From Mycolicibacterium sp. S2-37 (GTDB lineage: Bacteria; Actinomycetota; Actinomycetes; Mycobacteriales; Mycobacteriaceae): DNA of 64,000 nt. The translations under genes and the position numbers were made by a program. The stretch is taken from positions 238,914-302,913 of the forward strand of contig NZ_JAFEVR010000010.1 of assembly GCF_017352375.1 (NCBI RefSeq), written 5' to 3'. Of this stretch, positions 15,210-23,862 are shown piece after piece (positions within the stretch are counted from its first letter, which is position 1; every line of letters begins with the position of its first letter). A model generated the notes under the pieces. It saw only the letters and a list, made by a program, of their open reading frames with translations. It had not been told where the DNA came from and did no database searches.

Positions 15210-17687
15210 TCAGTGGCTCCACCGGGTCCGGGCGATCGGAGCGGTCTGCTCGCGCCGGCGCGCCATCAGTTTCTGCACGGTCCTGCGGTGGCGCCGGATC
15301 CCGCCTTCGCTGGAGTCACCGGTCAACTGCCCCATGGCCATCGCGATGGCGGTGAGGTCCAGCGTCTCTGGACTGCGGGTGCGCAGAATGTGCCGGGCGA
15401 CCTGCCACAGCACGTCCTCGACGCCGTCGAAGACGACGTCGAACTCCTCCCCGGACTGGCTCCAGCGCACCGCGGCGACCGCCAGCAGCGACAGCGGGCT
15501 GAGCACATATCCGTCCACCAGCGCCGCCAGCTGACCGAAAGCCTCACCGGCGACGGCGACGTCGGACGCGAGCAGAGTGCACACCGGCGGATAGGGCTGG
15601 CCGGCCGTGGCCGCGATCGCGGCGAAGGTGACCAGCCGCACCGCGCAATCGCGGTGGACATCGGCGCGTCCCACCGTGTCGACGGCACGCTCCCACAGCG
15701 GCGTGTACGCCACCTGGTGGCTGGCCGCATACCCCTGCTCGATCCACGCCCTCGGGTCGAACATCCGCAGCGCGGCGCAGGCGACGGCGGTGTCGTCGTT
15801 GTTGTCGGCCAGCACCGAACGCGACAACCGGTCCAGTTCAGCCGAGTGCGGTGAACCCACCAGCGTCCGCACGACAGCCGCACCCGGAAGTCCCGAATCC
15901 CCTGCGGCGCAAAGCAATTCCTCGGGATGCCACACCGTCGAACCCACGACGTCGGCGAATGACGACGACCCGCTTTCGCGCAGCCACCACAGCCGCGCCC
16001 AGCGGTCGGCGGCCTCACCCGCGTCATTGCCGTCGAGCTGCAACCCGCGCAGGGCGGCCCGCGTCCACACGTCATCCCACGGCGTGGCCGCCGAGACATC
16101 CTGCGGCGCAGGGGTGGTGATACCGGACGCCAGCCAGTCCAGCAGCTCGGCGCTCGGCGGTGGGGCGCCGGTTTCGACGTGCCGGCGCAACAGCACCGTC
16201 GCCAGTGCCAGCCGGGTCGGCTGCCCTACCCCTGCGCCGAGCCGGTCCAACTCCCCCGGGCGGCTCAGGTGCGGCACCACCTCGGAGGCGAGAGCGGCCG
16301 ACACCCTGCCGTCTCTGATCCCCGCTCGCAGCAGCAGATCGGCCAACCGCAGCAGCCGCTGCGGCTGATCCGCCGCGCCGACCGCCGTACCTATCGCCGC
16401 ATGCAACTCCTCCGGCACGGCATGGCGCTCGAACCGGCCCTCGCACACCGGGATCGGGCCCGGTCGTTCGAGCCAGTCATCGTCGCCGAGCGCACGGCAC
16501 AGGTAGGTGACGGCAGCGAGGTCGGCCGCCGGACCGTCGGGCATCTGCTGCACCGCGTGCCAGGCGTCCTCGGTGCTCGAGCCCACTGTCGCGCGCATGA
16601 CGTCGGCGACGGCGCGGGCGACCACCGAATCGCTCGCCGCCCACGGCGAATACTTTGCGATGACCGCGTGCGCCTCGACCAGGGCGTCGGCGAAGCCGTC
16701 GCGGTGGGCCACCGACATCGCCATCGGCCATGCGGGGTGCAGTCCCACATCGGCGACCTGGGCGGCGTAGTGGTCGATGTCCTCGAGCACCTGGTTGGCC
16801 GACTCGGCGTCGAGCAGCACCACCTGGGCCATCGCCGACCAGGGCGTCACCTCGATGGTCCTGCCATCGCCGGTCCGGTGCGGTTCACGTCCGAGTTCGC
16901 CGAGGTAGAGCGTGGCCGTCTCGTCGATCGCGACGACGTCCTCGGGCAGCTCGTCGAAATCCTCGATCGGTACCGCGGTCAGGTGCTGGCGGCTCTGCCG
17001 GGCGAACGTCAACTGGTCGGCGCGGTCGAAGGTCGAGAAGTTCAGCGTCGCAGCGGTTCCGGGCGACATCAGATAACTCACCAGGCCGATCCACTGGGCC
17101 GCCGAATCCGCCGACTCCACACCGAGAACCACCGGAGGGCCGCCGGCCAACGCGGCCACGACGGCGTCGAGCAGGCCGAACAGGGTGGCCAGCCGCCAGG
17201 TTCCCGGATCGAGGGCGAAGTCGACGACGCTGGACCTGCTGACCGCCGTACCGGGGGCGGGCGGCGCCTCGGGCAGCGCCGCTGCGGCCACGGCCGCCGC
17301 ACCGTAGGGACGCAGCCACTGCTCGGAACGCCACCACTGGATGGGGCGTGCCGCACGGTCACCGGCGAACCGGTCCAGCACGGCGTGCGCGAAGACGTTG
17401 CCCGGACGCCCGGTGCTGTCCGATCCGGCCGGGACGGTGTGCCAGTAGCCGGCCCGTTGCCGGTCGAGCCGGCCGTAGGCGAGCCGGCGCGGGCCACGCT
17501 CGAGCTGTTCGGCGGTCGGGTAGGCGGGCAGCGGTTGGGCGGGCCGGAACACCGTGCGCACACCGGCGGTGAGCACCCGGATCTCCTCGGGCGACAGATC
17601 GGCGGAGGTTTCCTTGACCTGCCAGCCCCCCATGTGTTGCGCCGTCTCGAACGACGTGTAGCTCAGCTGGCCGTACCGCGCCGTCAT
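15210..17687 (-). CDS. GAP1-like (GTPase-associated protein 1) protein
   Basis: An 825-aa cytosolic protein without membrane segments. The N-terminal part (about 1-160: YGQLSYTSFE, then PGNVFAHAVL, RPIQWWRSEQW) resembles the GAP1 N-terminal domain. The middle contains a degenerate NTPase-like stretch (PPVVLGVESADSAAQWI, then YLMSPGTAATLNFSTFDRA). The C-terminal about 450 residues are all-helical, Ala/Leu-rich and solenoid-like. GAP1 proteins are predicted partners of TRAFAC GTPases. The ATG at 17687 overlaps the FN3-protein stop in an ATGA, and the stop is one base from the GTPase GTG: a tightly coupled trio. Confidence 0.68.
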   Translation of the reverse strand: MTARYGQLSYTSFETAQHMGGWQVKETSADLSPEEIRVLTAGVRTVFRPAQPLPAYPTAEQLERGPRRLAYGRLDRQRAGYWHTVPAGSDSTGRPGNVFAHAVLDRFAGDRAARPIQWWRSEQWLRPYGAAAVAAAALPEAPPAPGTAVSRSSVVDFALDPGTWRLATLFGLLDAVVAALAGGPPVVLGVESADSAAQWIGLVSYLMSPGTAATLNFSTFDRADQLTFARQSRQHLTAVPIEDFDELPEDVVAIDETATLYLGELGREPHRTGDGRTIEVTPWSAMAQVVLLDAESANQVLEDIDHYAAQVADVGLHPAWPMAMSVAHRDGFADALVEAHAVIAKYSPWAASDSVVARAVADVMRATVGSSTEDAWHAVQQMPDGPAADLAAVTYLCRALGDDDWLERPGPIPVCEGRFERHAVPEELHAAIGTAVGAADQPQRLLRLADLLLRAGIRDGRVSAALASEVVPHLSRPGELDRLGAGVGQPTRLALATVLLRRHVETGAPPPSAELLDWLASGITTPAPQDVSAATPWDDVWTRAALRGLQLDGNDAGEAADRWARLWWLRESGSSSFADVVGSTVWHPEELLCAAGDSGLPGAAVVRTLVGSPHSAELDRLSRSVLADNNDDTAVACAALRMFDPRAWIEQGYAASHQVAYTPLWERAVDTVGRADVHRDCAVRLVTFAAIAATAGQPYPPVCTLLASDVAVAGEAFGQLAALVDGYVLSPLSLLAVAAVRWSQSGEEFDVVFDGVEDVLWQVARHILRTRSPETLDLTAIAMAMGQLTGDSSEGGIRRHRRTVQKLMARRREQTAPIARTRWSH

Positions 17688-19768
17688 GGGCCCGCCGGGG
17701 TCAGGCGCAGGTTGTCCACCGCCGGGTCGAGCAGCGCGATCAATCGCAGGCTCTCCGGTGCGGGCGTGTTGACGAACAGCCGGATCCAGCCCTGCCGGTT
17801 GCGCACGTTGGCCGCCCACAGTTCGCTGCCACCGGTGGTGGTGAGCTGGGACCAGCGCAGCTCCTTCGACGGGGGTGCGGCCAGCTGACCCTGCTCGTTG
17901 AGCGGTGCGACGTCGACCGGCTCGCCGTCGTGCAGGCTCAACGGAATCCGGTGCGGATTGTTCACCAGCACGAAGGGCGGCGATCCGGGCAGATCGTATT
18001 CCGAGCGCACTGCGATGGTGGCGCTGAACGGCCGCCCGTCGGGGTCTCGGCCCACCCGCACGGCGTACTGCAGGCGCAGCAGCCCCTGGTACTCAACGCT
18101 GGCGATCGCGCCCATGACCCGCTTACCGCCGGTGAAGGCGACCGGAGCCAGGTGCAACGAACAGCCGTGCACCGGAAGCTGACCCGACAACTGCAGCCCA
18201 CCGTAGCGCTCGTACTCCTCGAGCGTGATCTCGTAGGACTGGCCCGCCCATTCGCCGTGGCCCAGCCCGTCGCGCGGATCGTGTCCCTTGGGCGCGAGGA
18301 ACACGACCACCGATGCCGCACCGTCCGGCCAGTCGAAGGTGAGCACCTGCTTGTTGCAGTATTCGGCGAGTTCGATGTCGCGGATCACCCCGGTGCGTAC
18401 GGTGGCGAAGGTCTTGCCGAGCATCGCCTGTCCGCCGATGAGGGTGACCGGGGTGAAGTACGCCCGGCTCCACCGATCCGGCCATGCGACGGCGGGCATG
18501 GCGGTGCGGATTTTTCCGTCCTCGTCCCGATGATTCGAAACCGGTTGCGCCAGAAGCAATTCCGGTGTCAGACCGACCTGGTCGAGCGCGTCCTCGGGAA
18601 GTTCGGCGCCCTCGGTGCCCGCGGTGGGACCGGTCTGGGACCGGAAGACCACCACCCGGCCGCCCGGCGGGGTGGTCCAGGCCAGGTCCAGGACGGTGCC
18701 GTCGGCGCTCGACCCGGTGATGGTGAGGTCGGTGACCGGAGCGAGCACCGCGGAGACCTCGACCTCGCCGGACACCGGCTCGGACAACCGCAGGACACCG
18801 TCGACCGGCGCCGCGCAGCGGACCCGGTAGACATACCGGCGCCCCCGCTCGACATCGACGTCGACGAATCCGGAGAGATTGTCCTGCCCGGCCAACACTT
18901 GGTACTGCGGTCCGTCGCGGTGCGCCTCGTGGGCGGGAATGCGGTAGACGTACACGGCACTGACCCCGGGCGCCACGCTGTACTGGCCGATGACCCGGCC
19001 GGAGTCCTCCCGCAGCGTGAGATCGCCGACGCGACTGATCAGCACACCCGCGGCGTGCAGGGCCGGCTGAGCGGCGAGCGCCTCGGCGTGCGATGCGCCG
19101 TCGTTGATCCACACCTGGAAGTGGCGGACCGCCGCGACCGGCGCCCGATCGTCCACCGCACTGGTCGCGGTGGTGACGGCGACCAGGTCTGCCTGGTCAG
19201 GCGTGGTCGGCGCGCTGTCCTCCGCGCTGACGAGGCGGTAGAGCACCACGGGTGACGCGGACTCCTCCACCGGGGGCCAGCGCACCTCGAGTGCGCCGGT
19301 GTCCCGGCGGCGGTGCAGGGTCACGCTGTGCGTGGGCGCGGTGGGCGCGGCCGCTCCGTACGGCGCGAATCCCTCCCCGTCCGGAGCCGGGACGGGTGCG
19401 AGCTCGGCGGGCGGTGCCTGCTCGCCGGTGGCCTGCTCGGTGATGTCGACGGCCCCGGTATCGGCGCCGGGGTCGGCGACCCGGTGGCGGCCGGCCGAGG
19501 AGTCCTCCGGCGACGGTTCAGCGGATTCACCAGAGGCGGGCGGCAATCCGGCCAACACGCGAGCCATGTCCTCGGCGTGTTCGGACACCGAACCCGGCAG
19601 CATCGCGCGGATCTGTTCGGCGTCGGTGCGCCCCGACCGCAGCACCAGCCGAAGGTGGGCTTCCTTGAAGCTGCGGGCGGAGACCGCCCCGGAGTCGATG
19701 AGCTGCTCGCGCCACTGGAGCAGTGCCCGCAACCGCGGGTCGTCGTCGACCTGGTGGGGTTCGGTCAT
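17684..19768 (-). CDS. Fibronectin-III-repeat adaptor protein of the GTPase/GAP1 module
   Basis: A 694-aa protein with no signal peptide or membrane segment. Residues about 1-80 are a small helical domain (DPRLRALLQWREQLIDSG..., LRLVLRSGRTDAEQI...). A disordered Pro/Ala linker follows. From about 145 on there are several beta-sandwich modules of the fibronectin-III kind, seen in TLHRRRDTGALEVRWPPVEE and DLTITGSSADGTVLDLAWTT. Cytosolic FN3 proteins with a short N-terminal helical domain fit an adaptor or effector scaffold. The ATG at 19768 is preferred to a GTG at 19792; neither has a clear ribosome binding site. It is first in the three-gene operon. Confidence 0.6.
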   Translation of the reverse strand: MTEPHQVDDDPRLRALLQWREQLIDSGAVSARSFKEAHLRLVLRSGRTDAEQIRAMLPGSVSEHAEDMARVLAGLPPASGESAEPSPEDSSAGRHRVADPGADTGAVDITEQATGEQAPPAELAPVPAPDGEGFAPYGAAAPTAPTHSVTLHRRRDTGALEVRWPPVEESASPVVLYRLVSAEDSAPTTPDQADLVAVTTATSAVDDRAPVAAVRHFQVWINDGASHAEALAAQPALHAAGVLISRVGDLTLREDSGRVIGQYSVAPGVSAVYVYRIPAHEAHRDGPQYQVLAGQDNLSGFVDVDVERGRRYVYRVRCAAPVDGVLRLSEPVSGEVEVSAVLAPVTDLTITGSSADGTVLDLAWTTPPGGRVVVFRSQTGPTAGTEGAELPEDALDQVGLTPELLLAQPVSNHRDEDGKIRTAMPAVAWPDRWSRAYFTPVTLIGGQAMLGKTFATVRTGVIRDIELAEYCNKQVLTFDWPDGAASVVVFLAPKGHDPRDGLGHGEWAGQSYEITLEEYERYGGLQLSGQLPVHGCSLHLAPVAFTGGKRVMGAIASVEYQGLLRLQYAVRVGRDPDGRPFSATIAVRSEYDLPGSPPFVLVNNPHRIPLSLHDGEPVDVAPLNEQGQLAAPPSKELRWSQLTTTGGSELWAANVRNRQGWIRLFVNTPAPESLRLIALLDPAVDNLRLTPAGP

Positions 19769-19872
19769 CGGCGGGGGACCGTTCGGGAGCACGGGTGCGC
19801 CCTGCGTCGCCGGACCACGACGTCACCCCCGCTCTTGTGCATCGAACCGATTTCACCACCGGAACCAGCGAA

Positions 19873-21747
19873 TTATGGCATCGCAGCCCTGCGCCAGGCA
19901 CGATTCGTCAGCAGCCGCAGCCCGTTGAGCGCCACCACCACGGTCGAACCCTCGTGGCCGGCAACGCCCAGTGGAAGTGGCAGATCCCCGAACACATCCC
20001 AGCTGACGAGCACCGCGATCGCGACCGCGGCGATGACGAGGTTGGCCGTGACCACCCGCTTCGCCCGCCGGGCCAGCGCCAGGACCGCGGGGACGGACAG
20101 CAGTTCGTCGCGGACCGTGACGGCGTCGGCAGTCTCGATGCTGAGGTCGGCGCCGCGCAGCCCCATCGCGATCGACGTGTCGGCCGCCGCCATCGCGGGG
20201 GCGTCGTTGATGCCGTCCCCCACGATCAGCACCTGCTCGCCGGCCTCCTGCAGCCGACGGATCGCGGCGACCTTGCCGTCGGGCAGGAGCCCGGCGTGGA
20301 CCTCCGGGATGCCGACCTGCGCAGCGACGCGTCGCGCCACGGTGTCGCTGTCACCGGTGAGCAGGATCGGTGCGCGCTCCGTCAGTTCGGTCAGCGCAGC
20401 CACCGCCGCCGCGGCGTCGGGCCGCAGCCGATCGGTGAGTCCGATGACACCCACCGGCCGGCCCTCCTCGAGCACCACCACCACGGTGGCACCGGTGTCC
20501 TCGACGGCGCGTACGGCGGCCAGCCGTCGGTACTCGTCCGCGCCCGTCACCGCGACCTGCCGCCCGTCCACCGCCCCGCGGACCCCGCGCCCCGGCACCG
20601 CCCGGAATGCGTCCGAACCGGCCACCACCAGACCCCGTCGCCGTGCGGCTTCGGTGACCGCCCGACCGAGCGGATGCTCGCTGGACTGCTCGACGGCCGC
20701 TGCCAGGCCGAGGATCTCGTCGCTGGTGCGGTCCGCGTCCAGCGGCACCACCGCGGTCACGCCGGGCGCTCCCTCGGTGAGGGTGCCGGTCTTGTCCAGG
20801 ACGACCACGGTGGCCGCCGAGAGTCGTTCCATCACCGTCGCCGACTTCACCAGCACGCCGTGGCGGCCGGCATTGGCGATGGCCGACAGCAGTGGTGGCA
20901 TCGTCGCCAGCACCAGCGCGCACGGTGACGCCACGATCATGAACGTCATCGCCCGCAGCAGCGTCGGCTGCAACTCCGCCCCGAGCGCCAAGGGCACACC
21001 GAACAGGGCCAGCGTCGCCAGCACCACACCCACCGAGTACCGCTGCTCGAGCTTCTCGATCCGCATCTGGGTGCGCGCCTTGGTCGCCGACGCCTCGGCC
21101 ACCATCGCCACGATGCGTGCCACGACGGTCTCCGACGAGTCGCGCACCACGCGCACCTGTAAGACGCCGGTCCCGTTGAGCGTGCCCGCGAAGACCTCGT
21201 CGCCCGTCGCCTTGAGCACGGGCATGGCCTCCCCGGTGATGGAGGACTGGTCGACGTCGGAGCTGCCCGCGACGACGGCGCCGTCACCGGGCAGGCGCTC
21301 CCCCGGACGCACGAGCACGCAGTCGCCTGACTTCAATTGCGCTGCCGGGACGACGATTTCGTGGCCGCCCTCGTCCACGCGGGTGGCCCGGTCGGGCGCC
21401 AGGTCCAGCAGGCTGCGTACCGAGTGTGCGGTGCGCCGGGTGGCCAGTTCTTCCAGGGATCCCGAGATCGCGAAGATGACGATCAGCAGGGCCCCGTCGA
21501 AGATCTGCCCGATCGCCGCCGCGCCGACCGCCGCCAGAATCATCAGTAGATCGACGTCGAGTCGTTTCGCTGCCAGTTCCCGGATTCCGTCCACCGCGGA
21601 ACCCCAGCCGCCGGTGACGTAGCAGCCCAGATACAGCGTCCACCACAGCCACGGCGGCGCCTCGGCCAGCTGCGCCGCCAGGCCCGCCGCGAACAGCACC
21701 GTGGCCGTCGCCGCCCATCGCACCGAGGTCACGTCCGTCAGTTGCAC
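19873..21747 (-). CDS. ctpD: CtpD-like P1B-type metal-exporting ATPase
   Basis: A 624-aa P-type ATPase similar to CtpD (Rv1469) across its length. It has no N-terminal metal-binding domain. Visible are TM segments near 10-30 and 35-55, the actuator loop SSITGEAMP, TM6 SPCALVLATMPPLL, the phosphorylation site DKTGTLTEG, the hinge VGDGINDAPAM, and a C-terminal HEGST in the last TM pair. SPC plus HEGST marks the P1B-4 group that exports Co2+, Fe2+ or related metals. The start is GTG 21747, beside the operator region of a divergent NmtR-like sensor, which probably controls it. Confidence 0.9.
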   Translation of the reverse strand: MQLTDVTSVRWAATATVLFAAGLAAQLAEAPPWLWWTLYLGCYVTGGWGSAVDGIRELAAKRLDVDLLMILAAVGAAAIGQIFDGALLIVIFAISGSLEELATRRTAHSVRSLLDLAPDRATRVDEGGHEIVVPAAQLKSGDCVLVRPGERLPGDGAVVAGSSDVDQSSITGEAMPVLKATGDEVFAGTLNGTGVLQVRVVRDSSETVVARIVAMVAEASATKARTQMRIEKLEQRYSVGVVLATLALFGVPLALGAELQPTLLRAMTFMIVASPCALVLATMPPLLSAIANAGRHGVLVKSATVMERLSAATVVVLDKTGTLTEGAPGVTAVVPLDADRTSDEILGLAAAVEQSSEHPLGRAVTEAARRRGLVVAGSDAFRAVPGRGVRGAVDGRQVAVTGADEYRRLAAVRAVEDTGATVVVVLEEGRPVGVIGLTDRLRPDAAAAVAALTELTERAPILLTGDSDTVARRVAAQVGIPEVHAGLLPDGKVAAIRRLQEAGEQVLIVGDGINDAPAMAAADTSIAMGLRGADLSIETADAVTVRDELLSVPAVLALARRAKRVVTANLVIAAVAIAVLVSWDVFGDLPLPLGVAGHEGSTVVVALNGLRLLTNRAWRRAAMP

Positions 21748-21781
21748 ACATACATCTATACATGTCGAGCTCTACATGTGT
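21746..21781. promoter_or_regulatory. Candidate metal-sensor operator between ctpD and the ArsR/NmtR gene
   Basis: An A/T-rich stretch in an otherwise very GC-rich spacer. TACATGT occurs twice in direct orientation (21759-21765 and 21773-21779), and ACACAT (21746-21751) is mirrored by ATGTGT (21776-21781). ArsR/SmtB proteins bind A/T-rich imperfect inverted repeats in this arrangement. Confidence 0.55.
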
Positions 21782-21816
21782 CTTGGTTACCTGTGCCTCC
21801 GTGCTTCAATGAACGC

Positions 21817-22170
21817 ATGGGCCACGGCGTAGCGGGCCGGTCGACACCACCGGCGACACTCGATGCGGCCTCGGCCGTCAAAGTGGCCGAGACCCTGCAG
21901 GCGCTGGCCTCACCGAACCGGCTGCTGATCCTCACCCGGCTGCGGCAGTCGCCGTGTTCGGTCACCGAGTTGTCGACCGCGGTCGGCATGGAGCAACCCG
22001 CGGTGTCACACCAGCTGCGACTGCTGCGCGCCCTCGGGCTCGTCACCGGAGACCGCAGCGGGCGCAGCATCGTCTACCGCCTGTATGACAACCACGTCGC
22101 GCAACTTCTCGACGAAGCGGTCTACCACATCGACCACCTGCGGCTCGGGGCGCGCGACACCACCGCCTGA
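21817..22170 (+). CDS. NmtR-like ArsR/SmtB-family Ni/Co-sensing repressor
   Basis: A 117-aa winged-helix repressor close to M. tuberculosis NmtR: MGHGV N-terminus, recognition region MEQPAVSHQLRLLRALGLV, wing DRSGRSIVYRLYD. The alpha-5 metal site D-x-H-x10-H-x2-H is intact (LYDNHVAQLLDEAVYHIDH), and His3 of the N-terminus is present, while the C-terminal tail is shorter and lacks the extra histidine. Metal binding should release it from DNA and derepress the exporter. NmtR controls a CtpJ-type pump in M. tuberculosis; here the divergent pump is CtpD-like. The start is ATG 21817. Confidence 0.87.
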   Translation: MGHGVAGRSTPPATLDAASAVKVAETLQALASPNRLLILTRLRQSPCSVTELSTAVGMEQPAVSHQLRLLRALGLVTGDRSGRSIVYRLYDNHVAQLLDEAVYHIDHLRLGARDTTA

Positions 22171-22189
22171 CCTGAACGGGTGCCGGTCA
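22164..22189. terminator. Hairpin between the convergent nmtR-like and SDR genes
   Basis: CCTGACC at 22164-22170 pairs with GGTCAGG at 22183-22189 across a 12-base loop and includes both stop codons. It could end transcription on both strands. Confidence 0.45.
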
Positions 22190-23005
22190 GGAATCCGGTC
22201 CCATCGCAGCGGCCGACGCCTCCACGATGAATCGGACGGCGTCGCTGCGGCTGATCGAACCCATCATCTGCGTGGCGGCGCGCAAGTCCTCGCCGACGAT
22301 CCAGGTCGGGCCGTTGGCCAGGTTGTCGAACGCTTCGTCGATCACGTCGGCGACGGCCGTCGCACCGGGCGGGACCTCGTCGAGGGAGGCGATCTGGCCG
22401 CGACGGTGTTCGAGCGCGCGCAGCGCCGGGGTGTCGGTCTTGCCGAGGATGAGTCCGAGGACGTCGACGCCCTTGTCGTGCAACTCGGCCCACAGCGCCT
22501 CGGCGAACACCATGTCGAAGGCCTTGCTCGCGCCGTAGGCCACCATGTTGGGACCGCCGGCCAGGCCCGCTCCCGATCCGAAGACGACGATGCCGCCGCG
22601 GCCGCGCTCGACCATGGCGGGGGCAAAGTGGTGGCACAGCCGCATCGGCGCCACGCAGTTGCGCTGGACCATCGCCTCGGCGGCCTCGAGGGGCTGGCTG
22701 AGGAACGGGGTGAAGTGAGGGTCGGCCCCCGCGCAGTACACCAGCAGACCCACGTCCAGGTCTGCGGTGGCCGCGGCGATCAGGGCGGTGGCGTCCGGAT
22801 CGGCGAGATCGACCGCCAACGTGCGGGTCTGGACATCCGTGCGATCCCGAATGCCGCCGGCCACCTGGTCGAGCACCGCCTGCCTACGCGCCAGCAGCAC
22901 GACGTTGACGCCGTTCGCGGCCACCCGCTCGGCGAAGGCGGCACCCACACCGTCAGAGGCGCCGGCGATCACCGCCCACGGGCCGTATCGCTGCGCGAAG
23001 CTCAC
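22187..23005 (-). CDS. Short-chain dehydrogenase/reductase
   Basis: A 272-aa classical SDR: cofactor motif GASDGVG near residue 15, VDLADPDA, YCAG in the NNAG position, and the catalytic Y-x-x-x-K as YGASK near residue 158 with an upstream Ser (VVFGSGAG). It oxidises or reduces a hydroxy/keto group with NAD(P)(H); the substrate is unknown. It is the last gene of a six-gene operon with a FadE34-type dehydrogenase, thiolase-like/DUF35 pair and SnoaL-like protein, which suggests hydroxyacyl- or ketosteroid-type intermediates. The start GTG 23005 overlaps the previous stop (GTGA). Confidence 0.85.
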   Translation of the reverse strand: MSFAQRYGPWAVIAGASDGVGAAFAERVAANGVNVVLLARRQAVLDQVAGGIRDRTDVQTRTLAVDLADPDATALIAAATADLDVGLLVYCAGADPHFTPFLSQPLEAAEAMVQRNCVAPMRLCHHFAPAMVERGRGGIVVFGSGAGLAGGPNMVAYGASKAFDMVFAEALWAELHDKGVDVLGLILGKTDTPALRALEHRRGQIASLDEVPPGATAVADVIDEAFDNLANGPTWIVGEDLRAATQMMGSISRSDAVRFIVEASAAAMGPDS

Positions 23006-23418
23006 GCGTCACCACCTATCGTGCTGACCCGCACGGTGGTGAACTGGCGGCGGGCGATGCGCCATCCGGCCGCGGTGCGCACCAGGTCGTCGTCGTAGAA
23101 CCCGACCGCCTGGACCGCAGAGGCGTTGTCCTGCGCGAAGATCAGGCCGTCGATGTAGGTCCGCGCCTCGGCGCGGTCGCCGGTCACGGTGATCGCGAAG
23201 TTGCTCAGCCGGTGCAGCGTGTAGCCCGCCAGTGCGTGCGCCCGCTCCATGAACTCGGTGACCTCGTCGGCTCCGTGCCAGGTGCCGATCTCGCCGTAGT
23301 CCAGCACGCAGTCGTCGGTGAACACCGTGCGGAACAGCGGCCAGTCCCGGCGGTCGATGCCGGTGGCGTAGCGCACCAGGACATCGGTGATGTCCTGGCG
23401 GTCCTCGCGGTCACTCAT
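23002..23418 (-). CDS. SnoaL/NTF2-like fold protein
   Basis: A 138-aa cone-shaped alpha/beta barrel protein: DITDVLVRYATGIDRRDWPL, then FTDDCVLDYGEIG, HRLSNFAITVTGDRAEARTYI, and GFYDDDLVRTAAGWRIARRQF. This is the SnoaL_4-type layout shared with ketosteroid isomerases, dehydratases and non-enzymatic partners. Asp and His residues in the pocket allow isomerase or hydratase chemistry, but the reaction is not determined. Overlaps of four bases with both neighbours (ATGA and GTGA) mark operon membership. ATG 23418 is chosen over longer frames that would run through the DUF35 gene. Confidence 0.82.
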   Translation of the reverse strand: MSDREDRQDITDVLVRYATGIDRRDWPLFRTVFTDDCVLDYGEIGTWHGADEVTEFMERAHALAGYTLHRLSNFAITVTGDRAEARTYIDGLIFAQDNASAVQAVGFYDDDLVRTAAGWRIARRQFTTVRVSTIGGDA

Positions 23419-23861
23419 CGGGCGTCTCCGTCCGGCTCGTAGCGCACCATCGTGATCTCGTGGCCGGGTTGATCTCCCGGGTAGTCGAAGAACACCGGTC
23501 GCACCGGCATTCCCACCCGGACGTCCTCGGGGGCGACGTTGACCAATTCGGTGGAGAACCGCGGCCCCTCCTCCCACTCGACGATGGCGAGCAGCTGCGG
23601 CACCGCGTCGGCGAAGTGCGGTCCGACGGGGCGGCGTGCCACGGTGAACGAGTACAGCGTGCCCCGCCCGGAGATCTCGCGCCACTGCAGGTCGTCGGCC
23701 AGCGTGCGCGGGGCCCGCACCCGCGGGTAGAACACGTAGCTGTCCGACGACGGCGAGTACTGGATGCGAATACGGTGTTCGCGCAGCGCATCCCAGAACG
23801 GTGCGGTTGTCGGGGTGGGCACCGGCAGCGGCCGGTCGAACGACTGGTCGAATGTGGTCAT
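23415..23861 (-). CDS. DUF35 OB-fold protein, partner of the thiolase-like enzyme
   Basis: A 148-aa DUF35/ChsH2-C-type protein. The N-terminal helix and degenerate zinc-ribbon region (FWDALREHRIRIQYSPSSDS) precede an OB fold (GRGTLYSFTVARRPVG, LLAIVEWEEGPRFST, VRVGMPVRPVF). Most DUF35 proteins carry four zinc-binding cysteines in the ribbon; this one has none there. DUF35 subunits pair with SCP2/Ltp-type thiolase-like enzymes, for example Ltp2-ChsH2 in steroid side-chain cleavage. The gene follows the thiolase-like gene by one base, supporting the pair. Confidence 0.85.
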   Translation of the reverse strand: MTTFDQSFDRPLPVPTPTTAPFWDALREHRIRIQYSPSSDSYVFYPRVRAPRTLADDLQWREISGRGTLYSFTVARRPVGPHFADAVPQLLAIVEWEEGPRFSTELVNVAPEDVRVGMPVRPVFFDYPGDQPGHEITMVRYEPDGDAR

Positions 23862-23862
23862 A

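Noticed and set aside
16179..17888. Long plus-strand frame opposite the GAP1-like gene
   Set aside because: Arg/His/Gly-rich shadow. The GAP1-like reading has coupled start and stop codons with both neighbours.
19313..21622. 769-codon plus-strand Ser/Thr/Arg-rich frame across ctpD and the FN3 gene
   Set aside because: Composition bias typical of antisense; it crosses two well-supported minus-strand genes.
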